From contig CAWFAP010000004.1 of NCBI GenBank assembly GCA_963813975.1, positions 372,001-436,000 on the forward strand: a stretch of 64,000 nt of DNA. Direction: 5' to 3'. A program made the position numbers and the translations under genes. This stretch comes from RYN-230 sp963813975 (GTDB lineage: Bacteria; Actinomycetota; Actinomycetes; Streptosporangiales; Streptosporangiaceae). Of the stretch, positions 53,649-62,199 are shown in pieces. Position 1 is the stretch's first letter. Each line of letters opens with the position of its first letter. The notes below the pieces were generated by a model. The model ran no database searches, was not told where the DNA came from, and saw nothing but the letters and a program-made list of their open reading frames with translations.

Positions 53649-53963
53649 TCAGGCCTCGTAGTCGAAGATCAGCGCCAGGGCGTCGTCCAGCTTGCGCATG
53701 GTCTCCTCGGCGAGCTGGCCGACCCGGTTACCCGAGAGCCTGCTGCGGCGCACCCGCACCGCGGAGTAGGACTCCAGGTGCCCGGAGACCGGGTCGTTGC
53801 GGCTGAGCGCCACGACGTAGGGGGTCTCGGTCAGATCCGGCCGGTCGCTGACCTTGACTACCACCGGGTGGCCGGTGATGGCGTTGAAGCCGTCGTTGCT
53901 GACGATGGCCACGTACCCGGCCCGGGCTACTCCCTTATACGCGAATATGTCACCGCGGTTCAC
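53649..53963 (-). CDS. MazF/PemK-like toxin
   Basis: 104 residues. MNRGDIFAYKGVARAGYVAIVSNDGFN matches the start of PemK/MazF endoribonucleases (RGDI...). It ends in MRKLDDALALIFDYEA. It overlaps the antitoxin stop by 4 nt, the normal antitoxin-first order. MazF toxins cleave mRNA. Confidence 0.8.
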   Translation of the reverse strand: MNRGDIFAYKGVARAGYVAIVSNDGFNAITGHPVVVKVSDRPDLTETPYVVALSRNDPVSGHLESYSAVRVRRSRLSGNRVGQLAEETMRKLDDALALIFDYEA

Positions 53964-54208
53964 GCGGCGCCCTTGCCGGCGCTAGGCGGGAAGTCGCCTG
54001 CGTTAGCCTCCGTCCACTCCGCCCAGTCGTGACCGGTGAGCCGGTCGGCTTCGGCGATCGCGCTCGCCGCATCGCGCTGGATCTTCTCCCGCGCGGCCCG
54101 GGTCATCCACGCCGACATGGACAGCCCTGCGCGGTCGGCCTCGGCCCGAGCCTGCCGGTAGGCGCGCTCACCCATGCTGATGCTGAAGGTCTTCACGGAC
54201 ATGTTCAT
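53960..54208 (-). CDS. ribbon-helix-helix antitoxin
   Basis: 82 residues: MSVKTFSISMGERAYRQARAEADRAGLSMSAWMTRAARE is a MetJ/Arc-type ribbon-helix-helix. The disordered tail (WTEANAGDFPPSAGKGAA) would wrap the toxin. ATG 54208 or 54202 could start it. It is the antitoxin of the downstream MazF-like gene and likely autorepresses the pair. Confidence 0.8.
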   Translation of the reverse strand: MNMSVKTFSISMGERAYRQARAEADRAGLSMSAWMTRAAREKIQRDAASAIAEADRLTGHDWAEWTEANAGDFPPSAGKGAA

Positions 54209-54325
54209 GACGCTAGCAACAACATTCCTGCTAACCGGGCCGAATACCCAATCAGGGTCCCGGCCCTCCGCCGGGCGCGGCCAGCCGGGGCGCGGGCCAG
54301 GCTGGCCCCCCGGCTGTGCTGCAGG

Positions 54326-55129
54326 TCAGGGCGCGGGCGCCAGGGCCACCGCGGCCTCGGACGTGTAGACCAGGAAGGTGAACGTTTCCTGGAGGTACAA
54401 CTCCACGGTGGACGCGTCGTGGTTGAGGTACCCGATCGAGATGTCCTGGCCGAGGCGCAGGTCGAAATCACCGCCCCGGGTGGTGAGCACGAAGGCACCC
54501 TCGATCGCCGGGGCCCAGATGATCTCCCCGCTGATTAGCCGCTTGATGTGCTCGTGGATCGGGTAGCCGTGGTCACGCGTCTCGCTCACCGCCGTGTAGG
54601 CGTCGGCGCTGAGCACGACGGAGTAGGGCCCGTTGACGCCCGCGATCCGCAGGTAGCGCAGGGCCTCGGCGACCGCCTCGGGGTAGCTGCGCACGTCACC
54701 GGGAAGGGTCATGGGCGGGTTGCTCACATCCTGCCTGACCCCGGCGATATCGCCGGCCGCGTATCCCTCGAACACGGCCCGGTCCTCCGCGAACGCGATC
54801 TGCCGGGCCGCGTCCTTGACCGGCTGCCAGTCGGAATCCTGGGCGCCGCGCAGCACGTCATCGATCGCGCTCCGGTCCACCCGGAACCGCACGCGGAACT
54901 CGTTGACCGGCTTGATGTCGCGCTGCCGGGCGAGCACCCCGTCGTGCGGGCCCTCGATGTCATGAAAGTGCCCGGTGCCGACGGCGGACAGCGTGCTTCC
55001 GCCCGGTCCGGATACGTCCACCACGCGCCGTCCCGCCAGGTGGCGCTTGAGGGTGCGGGTGGCCTCTTCCTCGATCTGGGACCAGGCTGCGTCAGAGATC
55101 GGGGCGAGTTCCCGGTGCAGGTTATCCAT
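54326..55129 (-). CDS. family 1 encapsulin shell protein
   Basis: 267 residues with HK97-like fold. Family strings: MDNLHRELAPISDAAWSQIEEEATRTLKRHLAGRRVVDVSGP, EFRVRFRVDRSAIDDVLRGA and GYAAGDIAGVRQ. It self-assembles into a protein nanocompartment. The start overlaps the DyP stop by 8 nt, so shell and cargo are made together. Confidence 0.95.
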   Translation of the reverse strand: MDNLHRELAPISDAAWSQIEEEATRTLKRHLAGRRVVDVSGPGGSTLSAVGTGHFHDIEGPHDGVLARQRDIKPVNEFRVRFRVDRSAIDDVLRGAQDSDWQPVKDAARQIAFAEDRAVFEGYAAGDIAGVRQDVSNPPMTLPGDVRSYPEAVAEALRYLRIAGVNGPYSVVLSADAYTAVSETRDHGYPIHEHIKRLISGEIIWAPAIEGAFVLTTRGGDFDLRLGQDISIGYLNHDASTVELYLQETFTFLVYTSEAAVALAPAP

Positions 55130-56255
55130 GCTGCGTCACTCCTCGTAGGCTGCCGATGCCGAGTGATCCGGCGGATCCGGGCGATGCGGCCGGCCCGGCC
55201 GCGTGGTCTTCATCTGTGCCGTCCTGGTCTGTGCCGTCCCGATCTGGCCCCGTCCCGGCCGGACCAGGGTCTGCGTCTGCCGGGTCATCGGCCAGGCTTT
55301 CCAGCAGCGGCAGCGATGGCACGAAGAACAGGCTGCCGGTCACCGCGCGGCTGACATCCAGCAGCCGGTCATAGTTGCCGGGCGGGAGGCCGACAAACAT
55401 GTTGGTGAGCATCTGCTCGATAATCCGCGACGTGCGGGCGTAGCCGATGAAATAGGTACCGTGTTCGCCCTTCGCCGCGTTGCCGAAGGGCATGTTGTCC
55501 CGGACGATGTCGATTTCCTCGCCGTTCTCGACGATCGTGGTCAGCGCGTTATGCGCGTAGGCGGGCTTGACGCTGTCGTCCAGTTCGATGTCGTCGAGCT
55601 TGGTGCGGCCCACGATCCGCTCCTGCTCCTCGGTGGGCAGGGCATTCCACGTGGCCAGGTCGTGCAGGTACTTCTGGACGATCACATAGCTGCCGCCGGC
55701 GTACACCGGGTCCTCGGCGCCGATCACCGTCGCCCCGACCGCATCCTGGCCGGTCGGGTTCTCTGTCCCGTCCACGAAGCCGATCAGGTCCCGGTCGTCG
55801 AAGTAGCGGAAGCCGTGCACCTCGTCGGCGGTGTCGACCGCATCGCCCAGCCGCGCCGAGATGTGTGTGGCCAGCTCGAAGCACAGATCCATCCGGTCCG
55901 CACGGATGTGGAACAGCAGGTCCCCGGGGGTGGCGACGGCGTGCCGGTCGCCGGCCCGGATCTCGCGGAACGGGTGCAGCCCGGCGGGGCGCTCGGGACC
56001 GGCCAGCCGGTCCCACAGCTCAGCCCCGAAGCCCATCACGCAGGTCAGCGCGGCTTCGAGATCCCGGAAACCCACCGCGCGCAGCAGGCCGCCGAGATCG
56101 CCGCTGAGGTCACGGACAGCCGTCTCACTGGCCGGTCCGGGGCGCACGGTGACGACGAGGAAGATCGCCGCGGCGGTCAGCGGTGCGGCGACCGGCTGCG
56201 TCACGGCTTGCGGCGCAGGGCCGCCGGCGGGTTGCGGCGCTCCATCCAGGGTCAT
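55122..56255 (-). CDS. Dyp-type peroxidase, encapsulin cargo
   Basis: 377 residues. GFVDGTENP (catalytic Asp), EDPVYAGGSYVIVQKYLHDLATW and YARTSRIIEQMLTNMFVG (the heme-pocket Arg region) are DyP hallmarks. After a Gly/Asp-rich linker the C-terminus carries the cargo-loading peptide GSLGIGSLRG, so it is packed into the encapsulin. It oxidises dyes or phenolics with peroxide. Confidence 0.95.
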   Translation of the reverse strand: MTLDGAPQPAGGPAPQAVTQPVAAPLTAAAIFLVVTVRPGPASETAVRDLSGDLGGLLRAVGFRDLEAALTCVMGFGAELWDRLAGPERPAGLHPFREIRAGDRHAVATPGDLLFHIRADRMDLCFELATHISARLGDAVDTADEVHGFRYFDDRDLIGFVDGTENPTGQDAVGATVIGAEDPVYAGGSYVIVQKYLHDLATWNALPTEEQERIVGRTKLDDIELDDSVKPAYAHNALTTIVENGEEIDIVRDNMPFGNAAKGEHGTYFIGYARTSRIIEQMLTNMFVGLPPGNYDRLLDVSRAVTGSLFFVPSLPLLESLADDPADADPGPAGTGPDRDGTDQDGTDEDHAAGPAASPGSAGSLGIGSLRGVTQHG

Positions 56256-56341
56256 CAGCGGTCCTGGTGCTCTGTGTTCCTGTGTTCCTGTGTTCAGGGC
56301 TAAGGGTCCGTCAGGCTACCTGGGTCCCAAGGTACCGGCGG

Positions 56342-57391
56342 TTACAGATGAGGCCCGAGGAGGGTCAGGTCCGCGGGTGACAGTCGGTCGCGGGCCGTCT
56401 TGGCCTGATGCCAGTACGGGTAGAGCAGCGGCGGCTCGCTGACCTTGTCCAGCCGTTCCATCTCCGCGTCGCTGAGCTTCAGGTAGGCCGCGGCCAGGTT
56501 GTCGGACAGCTGCTCCATGGTCCGCGCGCCGATCACCAGCGACGTCACGGCGGGCTTGCGCAGCAGGTAGGCCAGGGCGACCTGGGCCGCGGAGACCCCG
56601 TGCTCGGCGCCGATCCCGATCAGCACTTCGACGGTGTCGTACAGTTTCTCCTGGTCGTAGACCGGTGGCTCGTTCCAGTCGGTCAGCTGCCGGGAACCAG
56701 AATCGGGCCGCTGGTCCCGGCGGTACTTCCCGGACAGCAGGCCCCCCGCGAGCGGGCTCCAGACCAGCACGCCCAGCCCCTGGTCCACGGTGGCCGGGAT
56801 CAACTCGTACTCGGCGTCACGCGCCTGCAGCGAATAGTAGATCTGCTGGCTGACGAACCTGGGCAGCCCATGCAGGCTGGCCGTGCCGAGGGCCTTCATC
56901 AGCTGCCAGCCGGCGTAGTTGGAGACGCCGACGTACCGCACCTTGCCCGAGCGGACCAGCAGGTCGAGCGCCTCCAGCGTCTCCTCCAGCGGCGTCACCC
57001 CGTCCCACTCGTGCACCTGGTACAGGTCGATGTGATCGGTGCGGAGCCGGCGCAGGCTGGCTTCGCAGCCGGAGATGACGTGGTGCCGGGACAGGCCCGC
57101 GTCGTTGGGGCCGTCCCCCATGGCCATGCGGACCTTGGTGGCCACCAGCACATCGTCCCGGCGCCCGTCAAGGACCTCGCCGAGGATCTCCTCGGCGAGT
57201 CCGGCCGAGTACACGTCCGCGGTATCGATGATGTTGACCCCCGCGTCCAGGGCCATGTCCACCTGGCGCCGGGCCTCATCCACGCCGGTCGAGCCGACGC
57301 TCGCGAACCCCCCGGTGCCGCCGAAGGTCATCGTGCCCATGGTGAGCACGGAAATCCGGAGTCCTGATCTGCCCAGCGTTCGATATTCCAC
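56342..57391 (-). CDS. aldo/keto reductase
   Basis: 349 residues. YRTLGRSGLRISVLTMGTMTFGG, catalytic tetrad in NIIDTADVYSAGLAEEILGE, VATKVRM and VHEWDG, and SNYAGWQL. NADPH site at the C-terminus (SLVIGARTMEQLSDNLAA). The start GTG 57391 begins the family sequence EYRTLG. Substrate unknown. Confidence 0.9.
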   Translation of the reverse strand: MEYRTLGRSGLRISVLTMGTMTFGGTGGFASVGSTGVDEARRQVDMALDAGVNIIDTADVYSAGLAEEILGEVLDGRRDDVLVATKVRMAMGDGPNDAGLSRHHVISGCEASLRRLRTDHIDLYQVHEWDGVTPLEETLEALDLLVRSGKVRYVGVSNYAGWQLMKALGTASLHGLPRFVSQQIYYSLQARDAEYELIPATVDQGLGVLVWSPLAGGLLSGKYRRDQRPDSGSRQLTDWNEPPVYDQEKLYDTVEVLIGIGAEHGVSAAQVALAYLLRKPAVTSLVIGARTMEQLSDNLAAAYLKLSDAEMERLDKVSEPPLLYPYWHQAKTARDRLSPADLTLLGPHL

Positions 57392-57507
57392 GAAAGAGAC
57401 CCTATCCAGCCGCTCCCGGCGCCGCGTGGGTGATCTGAGGCCGCGGCTGCCGGGCTGGGCACCACGCCCGTGGCCGGGGCCGCGCCCGGGCCGGCGGGCG
57501 GCCACCG

Positions 57508-58389
57508 CTAGGCCCCGGCCGGGTCGTGCAGCGCCTCGCGGGCCGCTGGCACGACCTCCTCGGCCCAGATGCGGGACTGGCGTTCCCGGTCCCCGGTCGG
57601 CCAGAACACGAACGCGTTCATCTGGAAGTCCGTGTACAGGCTGGCCAGCGTCTCGATCCAGCGCTCCGCGGGCCCGTGGAATGGACCCCGGTCCTCCGCG
57701 GTGATCAGCCCCATGACGTTGTAGAGCCGGGTGATCCGCTCGGGATCGCGGTTCTCCTCGAGTGCGGCGCCGGTGATGATGTCGTTCAGTTCCGGCAGCC
57801 GCTCCGGGGGGACGTACGGGGCGGACACCGACCAGCCGTCCGCCTTCGCGCCGACCAGCGCCACCGAGCGCGGTCCGGCCACGCCGAGCCACAGCCCGAC
57901 CGAGTGCGCCGGGCGCGGGCCGGGCTGCACCGCGGGCGCCTGGTAGTCGGTGCCCTGGAAACTGAACGGCTCGCCCGCCCAGCTGGCCCGGATGATGTCG
58001 ATCGCCTCGCTGAGCGCCGCGCGGGCCTGGCCCGGAGTGCGCCGCGGGCCGCCCATGCCCGCGATGCCGTCGGCGAAGGCGCCCGCCCCCAGCCCGAGCT
58101 CGAACCGCCCGCCGCTGAGCACATCGATGCTGGCCGCCTGCTTGGCCAGCATGGCCGGGGGCCGTAGTGGCAGGTTGCCCACGTTGGGAAACAGGTGCAC
58201 CCGGCTGGTCCGGGCGGCCAGCCAGGTGATCACCGTGAACGTGTCGAGGAACTCCGCGTTGTAAGGGTGGTCCTGGATGCCCACGTATTCCAGGCCCGCG
58301 GAGTCGGCGATGGCGGCGATGCGCCCGGCGATCGCCAGTCCGCCGGCGTTGGGGTTGACGTTCAGGCCGAATGCGGCTGGCTGGGCCAT
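57508..58389 (-). CDS. LLM-class (F420-type) oxidoreductase
   Basis: 293 residues. GLEYVGIQDHPYNAEFLDTF, FPNVGNLPLRPPAMLAKQAA and RFELGLGAGAFADGIAGMGG are typical of bacterial luciferase-like F420 enzymes. It is last of a hemerythrin-MarR-LLM run; its start overlaps the MarR gene by 28 nt. Confidence 0.9.
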   Translation of the reverse strand: MAQPAAFGLNVNPNAGGLAIAGRIAAIADSAGLEYVGIQDHPYNAEFLDTFTVITWLAARTSRVHLFPNVGNLPLRPPAMLAKQAASIDVLSGGRFELGLGAGAFADGIAGMGGPRRTPGQARAALSEAIDIIRASWAGEPFSFQGTDYQAPAVQPGPRPAHSVGLWLGVAGPRSVALVGAKADGWSVSAPYVPPERLPELNDIITGAALEENRDPERITRLYNVMGLITAEDRGPFHGPAERWIETLASLYTDFQMNAFVFWPTGDRERQSRIWAEEVVPAAREALHDPAGA

Positions 58390-58925
58390 GAGTGCTCCTG
58401 CACGGTCGGAGAGGGCCCGGTAGCGGAGGGCCCGCGAGGTGGGCCCGGGTCGACCTCCGCGACCCGGGTGAGAGCCCGGGCGAGCAGGTCCTGCTCGTCC
58501 GGGGTGAGACGGTCGAGCAGCAGCTCGCCGATGGTCTGGGTGTGCACCGCGCTGCCCCGGGCGAGCACCTCACGGCCCGCCGTGGTGAGGCTGATCAACA
58601 CGCCGCGCCCGTCACCCGGCGCCCCGGCCCGGCGCAGCCAGCCATGCCGCTCCAGCCGGGTCACCGCCCGGCTGAGTGAGGGCTGGGTCAGCCGTACCGC
58701 GGAGCACAGTTCGCCCAGCCGGACCCCTGGTCCGGGGGCCCGGTCCACCCGCAGCAGGATCTGGAACTCGTTGATGCTCAGCCCGCAGGTCCGGGTCAGC
58801 GCCGCGCTCAGCTGCTCGGTCACCAGCGTGTGCGCCGCTGTGAGAGCCGCCCAGGCCCGCGCGCAGGCCTGCTCGTCGTGGGGGGCGCCGGGGGGCTGCG
58901 CTGCCGTCATGTCCGCTGCCGTCAT
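58362..58925 (-). CDS. MarR-family transcriptional regulator
   Basis: 187 residues. The winged helix reads LSINEFQILLRVDRAPGPGVRLGELCSAVRLTQPSLSRAVTRLERHG with the wing DGRGVLISLTTAGR. It probably controls the flanking genes. ATG 58925 is used, with AAGG nearby. A near-repeat ATGACGGCAGCGGAC at the start gives alternative ATGs at 58913. Confidence 0.85.
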   Translation of the reverse strand: MTAADMTAAQPPGAPHDEQACARAWAALTAAHTLVTEQLSAALTRTCGLSINEFQILLRVDRAPGPGVRLGELCSAVRLTQPSLSRAVTRLERHGWLRRAGAPGDGRGVLISLTTAGREVLARGSAVHTQTIGELLLDRLTPDEQDLLARALTRVAEVDPGPPRGPSATGPSPTVQEHSWPSQPHSA

Positions 58926-58936
58926 GTCTGCCGGCC

Positions 58937-59509
58937 TTACCACCCGGGCCAGCGGGTCCAGGTGCGGAGCGTGCCGGAGATGTGCTCCTCTTCGTACTCG
59001 AGGTGAGCCAGCAGGTCGGCGCTCAGCGTGCGGAGCGCCGTGACCAGGCGCTCGCGGGCGGCGGGTTCACCCGCCTGGCCAAGCTGGTGCGAGGCGGCCT
59101 CCACGTCGTCGAGCAGGCCGGACACGTGCGCATGGTCGGCTTCCAGCTTGTCTATTACGGCGTTCAGGGCCGGGTTGGCCTCGCGGAGCGCCGGGAACAG
59201 CAGCATGGACTCGTGGGTGTGATGGGAGTGAACGAACCGGCAGTGCTGCAGGCAGCTGACCTTCAGCTGCCAGACGGCGCTGCCGGAGGCCAGTGACCGG
59301 ATAGCGCCGCGGATCGCGCTGGCCGGCTGGCCGTCCTCCGTGTCCGCGGCCATCTGGCGGATCACGCCCAGGTCGTGGCGGATCATGGTGTGTACCCACT
59401 TAAGCTCGGCCACCATGGCCTCACCCCGGGCGTTCGGCCGTCCCTGCTGGGCCAGCGTCATCGTGCCGTCCGCGGAACCAGCCGCTGAGTTAGATACATA
59501 CGCATGCAT
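58937..59509 (-). CDS. hemerythrin-like domain protein
   Basis: 190 residues. Iron-ligand histidines are spread as in hemerythrin: VHTMIRHDLGVIR, CRFVHSHHTHESMLLFPAL (HxxxE), KLEADHAHV and LLAHLEYEEEHI. It may bind oxygen or NO. The start is ATG 59509 or GTG 59521. A TACAT...ATGTA dyad (59495-59512) overlaps the start and could be the MarR operator. Confidence 0.85.
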   Translation of the reverse strand: MHAYVSNSAAGSADGTMTLAQQGRPNARGEAMVAELKWVHTMIRHDLGVIRQMAADTEDGQPASAIRGAIRSLASGSAVWQLKVSCLQHCRFVHSHHTHESMLLFPALREANPALNAVIDKLEADHAHVSGLLDDVEAASHQLGQAGEPAARERLVTALRTLSADLLAHLEYEEEHISGTLRTWTRWPGW

Positions 59510-59601
59510 GTACCGTAGCACGTCCCCCGGGGGGAGATGAGCGGGGCGGGGGTAGCCAGCCTGGATGACGGCGGCGCGGAATGGCCCCCGGGACGGGGCG
59601 G

Positions 59602-60705
59602 TCAGCGGGCCGCCGGGCCGGGGAGCGCGTAGGTGACCAGCGGGCCGGCGCTCTCGCGGGTCAGTCGTCCCTGGGCCGCGAGCAGGTCCAGGTGCACCCC
59701 GGTCTCCAGGACTGCGAGCATCTGGTTGAACGGGTCGAGGTCGCTGAACCGGCGGTCCCGCCGGGTCCAGGGCAGGGCCAGCGCGGTCTCGTAGGCGGTG
59801 TGCGCGCCGGCCTCGATCCGGTCAAGGCACGCATTCAGCCGGTCCTCGTGATGGGCCAGCAGGGCGTGCACCCGGGCGTGCGTGGTGTCCGTCACCCGCC
59901 CGTGCGCCGGCAGCAGGCGCATGTCCGGCAGCTCCAGGACCAGCCGGAGCGAGCGCAGGTAGTCACCCAGCGGCAGCTCCGCCACGACGGCCTCGAAGCC
60001 CACCGACGGGGTGATGTGCGGCAGCACGTGATCCCCGGCGAACAGCAGGTTCTGCTCCAGGTCGGCGAACACGGTGTGTCCCTGGGTGTGGCCGGGGGTC
60101 GCCACCGCCCGCAACCGACGGCCGCCCAGCGTGATCATGGCCTGGTCCTTGACCCACTCGTCGGGCTGCTCCCACAGATCCTCGCGCTCGGGGGGCGAGT
60201 CGCTGAAGGCGGCGCGCAGCGCGCGGATCACCGGCTCAGCCCCGGCCCGCTGCATCCGGCGTACGTGCTCGTTCATGTTCTCGCGCCGGGCATCAGCGGC
60301 CGCAGTCAGCGAGGGGCGGTCGCCGATGCCCAGCGCCACATGGGTGCCGAAACGGCGGCGCAGGATGACCGCCATCGTGTAGTGATCCCGGTGGACGTGC
60401 GTGACCAGGCAGCGGGTGATCTCCGCGGAGTTGCGGCCAATCCGGTCCAGGGCTGCGTCCAGCAGGCCGCCCGTCTCGGCCAGCGCCCATCCGGCGTTAA
60501 CCAGCACCAGGTCGTCGCCGGACTCGATGGCGTAGACGTTCACCGCTCGCAGCCCGTCGTTAGGCAGAGGCAGCGGGATCCTGTGCACCCCGGGAGCCAC
60601 GGTGAAAAGCCCCGGCTCGGTCCAGTCCCCCGTGCTCTGGGAAGCGGTGTTGCCCTGGTCTTCAGCGCCCCGGTCTTCAGCACGCCGCCCAGCCGAGTCC
60701 GCCAT
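59602..60705 (-). CDS. MBL-fold metallo-hydrolase
   Basis: 367 residues. The zinc motif is THVHRDHYTM (HxHxDH) with VATPGHTQGHT, LFAGDHVLP and LLPAHGRV for the other ligands. A typical broad family (glyoxalase II/lactonase-like); substrate unknown. ATG 60705 is used, since the long frame upstream is non-coding. It is convergent to nothing and stands alone. Confidence 0.88.
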   Translation of the reverse strand: MADSAGRRAEDRGAEDQGNTASQSTGDWTEPGLFTVAPGVHRIPLPLPNDGLRAVNVYAIESGDDLVLVNAGWALAETGGLLDAALDRIGRNSAEITRCLVTHVHRDHYTMAVILRRRFGTHVALGIGDRPSLTAAADARRENMNEHVRRMQRAGAEPVIRALRAAFSDSPPEREDLWEQPDEWVKDQAMITLGGRRLRAVATPGHTQGHTVFADLEQNLLFAGDHVLPHITPSVGFEAVVAELPLGDYLRSLRLVLELPDMRLLPAHGRVTDTTHARVHALLAHHEDRLNACLDRIEAGAHTAYETALALPWTRRDRRFSDLDPFNQMLAVLETGVHLDLLAAQGRLTRESAGPLVTYALPGPAAR

Positions 60706-61285
60706 CAACTTCCCATCCCCGGCCGCGCGCCCCAGGTCCCGCCACCGGGCGGCCGCCGCCAGATCACCTCGCGGCCCGAACGGCCAGCAAGTCGGAGCGG
60801 GGCATTTCACCAGTCCCAGGTCATTATGCCCGCCGGTTCCCGGGGCCAGCCGCGGGGCCAGCCGCGCGGCCGGGCCCCGGAGTCCCCGCGGCGCCCGGCG
60901 CCCCGCTTCTACGTGCCACGGTGGGCGATCACGAGCGGGCTCGCCGGCGCGGGACAGCGCGCCCGCCCGGGGCACGTAACCCCGATCTGCTCCTCCGCGA
61001 CCGCCGCCCGGCGGGGAGGACGTGTCAGCCACGCCGGCCGGGTCAGGCTTGCGGGCCGGCCTACCGTGAGGGACCGGTGGGGCATGTGTGTCCCGCGGGG
61101 GGTGACGGGCGTGAGTGGGTACGCGCGGGGATGGGGCAACGCGGGTGCGGTAGGGACGGGGTAGGCGGGATAGCGGCGGGCGTAGCGAAGCTCGCGCAGC
61201 CACCGCCCCAGCGCGGCGCGCGGGCCGCGCAGCCCATGGACAACACCTGCGAGCCCGCCGCTACCCCACGTATCCCGCCCAAAGC
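60706..61285. other. 580-bp gene-free stretch
   Basis: No supported gene on either strand. It is very G/C-rich, with tracts such as GCGGGGGGTGACGGG and weak tandem GGTAGGGACGGGGTAGG strings at 61135-61165. I see no clear terminator. Confidence 0.4.
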
Positions 61286-62155
61286 TCAGCCAGACCCGAG
61301 CCCCAGAGCTACGGCCGCCCGCTCCAGCGCACCGAGATGATCACCCAGGCCGGCCAGCCCAGCGCCCATCGTGTTGACCGCCAGATGGGTAGCGCCCGCC
61401 TCACGCCAGCGGGCCGCCTGCCCGGCCAGCCTCGCGGCGTCACCGCGCCAGCTGACCCGCCCCTCCATGCCCAGCCGGCCTGGGTCCCGGCCGGCCTCCC
61501 GGGCGGCCGCGTTGACGATCTCCCGGGCTTTGTCGAGTTCGGGCCCGGGGCTGATCTGCGGGAACCAGCCGTCGGCGAGGCGGCCGGCCCGGCGGTAGGC
61601 GCGCTCGGACTGCGCACCGAACCAGACCGGGATGGGCTTCTGCACCGGCAGCGGCGCCAGCCCGGCCCCGGTCACCCGGTCGAACTCGCCCTCGTAGGTC
61701 ACCGACTCCTCGGTCCACAGGCGGCGCATCAGCGTGACCTGCTCCCCGATCCGCCGGCCCCGGGTGCGGAAATTCTGCCCGAGCGCCTCGTACTCCACCT
61801 CGTTCCAGCCCAGTCCCACGCCGAGCCGGAAGCGGCCGCCGGACAGCAGATCCACCTCGGCGGCCTGCTTGGCCACCAGCGCGGTCTGCCGCTGCGGCAA
61901 GATGATGATGCCCGTCACCAGTTCCAGCGAGGTCAGCGCGGCCAGGAAGCCGAACATCACCATCGGCTCATGGAAGGTGGTGCGCACGTCGTAGGGGCCA
62001 TTCCAGCCCTGGTGCACGGCCGGGTCCGCGCCCACCACGTGGTCGTAGGCCATCACGTGCGCGAAGCCCAGCTCCTCGACCAGCCGCCCGTAAGCCCGCA
62101 CCGCCCCGGCGTCCGGGCCGAGCTCGGTCTGCGGGAAGACCACGCCGATCTGCAT
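61286..62155 (-). CDS. LLM-class (F420-type) oxidoreductase
   Basis: 289 residues. MQIGVVFPQTELGPDAGAVRAYGRLVEELGFAHV, AYDHVVGADP, GIIILPQRQTALVAKQAAEVDLLSGGRFRLGVGLGWNEVEYEALG mark the luciferase-like family. It differs from the one at 57.5 kb. It sits 44 nt downstream of the recQ stop on the same strand, so co-transcription with recQ is possible. Confidence 0.9.
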   Translation of the reverse strand: MQIGVVFPQTELGPDAGAVRAYGRLVEELGFAHVMAYDHVVGADPAVHQGWNGPYDVRTTFHEPMVMFGFLAALTSLELVTGIIILPQRQTALVAKQAAEVDLLSGGRFRLGVGLGWNEVEYEALGQNFRTRGRRIGEQVTLMRRLWTEESVTYEGEFDRVTGAGLAPLPVQKPIPVWFGAQSERAYRRAGRLADGWFPQISPGPELDKAREIVNAAAREAGRDPGRLGMEGRVSWRGDAARLAGQAARWREAGATHLAVNTMGAGLAGLGDHLGALERAAVALGLGSG

Positions 62156-62199
62156 GGCTGCTCCTTCTGCTCCGCTCAGGGCGGGCTCTTCTGCTCCGC

